Source of the DNA: JBNKEI01 sp050288705
GTDB taxonomy: Bacteria > Myxococcota > Myxococcia > Myxococcales > UBA5297
Reading direction: 5' to 3'
DNA length: 16,801 nt
Assembly: GCA_050288705.1 (NCBI GenBank)
Contig: JBNKEI010000201.1
Location: forward strand, 1-16,801
Every line of letters starts with the position of its first letter. Position 1 is the stretch's first letter. A program made the position numbers and the translations under genes. The notes beneath the pieces are model-generated. The model did not search any database and was not told the origin of the DNA. It saw only the letters and a program-made list of their open reading frames with translations. Below are positions 16,055 through 16,801 of this stretch, in pieces.

Positions 16055-16323
16055 GACCTACTAATTGGTGGCGAAAAAAGTTTTTGCAAGAAAACAGAGC
16101 ATTTATTTGGTTTTTTTGTTTGGGTAAGCTTGGCCCCATTTAGCTTTTATGACCGCCATTAAGAGACCTAGCTACTAGCCAACTAAGCCTTAATTCCCAA
16201 TAGAAACACGCCAGGCTCAGTGATTGCAAACCCATTCCACGACCCTTCTTGGGCTGTCGACACTCGTTCACCCTTGAGAGACGCGAAAGTACTGCCAAAA
16301 TTACCTTCGGCTTGGGAGAAAAC

Positions 16324-16590
16324 ATGTCCAATAAGAATGTCCCTAACTGCGTGGATTGTGACAATTCTAGCGCTCCAAGTATTTTGTTAGTATGGACAGG
16401 TTTCAATAATCGGGTAATTGGAATGTGTGAGCAGTGCGCCAGCCGATATGCTTCTCGCGAAGAAGCTTTCGGCCGATTGCGTGAGTTGGCTATCTCCGCC
16501 GATGCCGGACCGCATTCTCGACCTGATTTGCCCGATTTCAGTGACCGTTCAGCCTACTTGCCCCCTCGTCGCGCTGCCAGCGGTGCTTGA
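16324..16590 (+). CDS. Small protein with two CxxC pairs (putative zinc ribbon)
   Basis: An 88-residue hypothetical protein. Cys9/Cys12 (CVDC) and Cys35/Cys38 (CEQC) are separated by 22 residues that include a hydrophobic strand-like stretch (SILLVWTGF), a layout typical of small zinc ribbons. The C-terminal half is charged, then Pro/Ala-rich and probably disordered. Start ATG 16324 has GGGAG five bases upstream; the frame is open further upstream, but the upstream residues are unconvincing. It stands alone, 287 bases after fmt, and I recognise no named family. DNA, RNA or protein binding are all possible. Confidence 0.6.
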   Translation: MSNKNVPNCVDCDNSSAPSILLVWTGFNNRVIGMCEQCASRYASREEAFGRLRELAISADAGPHSRPDLPDFSDRSAYLPPRRAASGA

Positions 16591-16627
16591 GTCGCCACAA
16601 AAGCCATTATTTGTCCCTTAGGCAATT

Positions 16628-16728
16628 GCAAAACCCTAGTTTTTCCGCTTTGGGCAAACTAAGCTCGCCGTCGCTCTACTCGGGGCTCTCGCCCCAAACC
16701 CCATTTGCCGGCGGGTTTTTCAATTTGC
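16628..16728 (-). repeat. Dispersed MITE/REP-like repeat, copy B; may also end transcription of the CxxC gene
   Basis: Inverted relative to copy A at 6248-6308. The best block, 16691-16719 on the minus strand, matches 6250-6278 at 25 of 29 bases. The element is bounded by GCAAAACCC (16628-16636) and GGGTTTTT (16713-16720), with TTGC a few bases further on. It contains a GGGGC-TCTC-GCCCC hairpin (16682-16695) matching the palindrome of copy A. Read on the plus strand, AAACCC/GGGTTT (16696-16701 with 16713-16718) followed by T could act as a terminator for the gene ending at 16590. The last 70 bases of the window show nothing I can name. Confidence 0.6.
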
Positions 16729-16801
16729 TACTATAGATTCTATTTTGCATGCTCTATTTACTTTCCAGACCCAGCTTGCGAAAAAATGCTTGGTCGCTAG
16801 G

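Noticed and set aside
16061..16140. Third copy of the dispersed repeat downstream of fmt
   Set aside because: Only short T-rich and TTTGGG/AAGCT similarities were found, too degenerate to distinguish from chance.
16140..16406. 88-codon minus-strand ORF overlapping the CxxC gene
   Set aside because: No domain, and it is antisense to a better-supported gene with a good ribosome site.

Overview
The window is a gene-dense bacterial chromosome segment of middling G+C, with Shine-Dalgarno-led genes on both strands. GyrB carries the extra domain between TOPRIM and its C-terminal tail that is typical of Gram-negative lineages. A two-domain ThyX-like protein, a SWIM-SNF2 ATPase and a J-domain protein with MshEN-like repeats all point loosely to a deltaproteobacteria-like group (Myxococcota, Bdellovibrionota or Desulfobacterota relatives). 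That placement is an inference from gene content, not proof.

Layout. Bases 1-230 are the 3' end of a gene whose acidic tail is built from an 18-bp tandem repeat (hexapeptide DETDEC). A perfect hairpin at 280-303 separates it from two genes on the minus strand: a SWIM-zinc-finger SNF2 ATPase (310-3459) and a 524-residue duplicated ThyX-like flavin-dependent thymidylate synthase (3627-5201). After a 365-base gap come, on the plus strand, a J-domain/MshEN-like protein (5567-6292) and a Phd/YefM-RelE/ParE-type toxin-antitoxin pair with its own promoter and palindromic operator (6326-6980). A minus-strand 2-isopropylmalate synthase lacking the regulatory domain follows (7085-8443), preceded by a structured leader.

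The rest is plus-strand: a cytoplasmic GH31 alpha-glucosidase (8770-11148), then gyrB (11389-13881), a polytopic membrane acyltransferase-like protein (13937-15055) and fmt (15095-16036). These last three are closely spaced and may be co-transcribed. A small CxxC/CxxC protein (16324-16590) and a copy of a dispersed repeat end the window.

Most of this is housekeeping: DNA topology, dTMP synthesis, leucine synthesis, initiator-tRNA formylation and glycan breakdown. No multi-gene defence locus, CRISPR array, transposase or rRNA/tRNA gene was found. The items most worth a second look are the duplicated ThyX whose signature residues are divided between its halves, the J-domain protein with MshEN-like (possible c-di-GMP-binding) repeats, the truncated LeuA, and a pair of inverted dispersed repeats, one of which encodes the J-domain protein's C-terminus.
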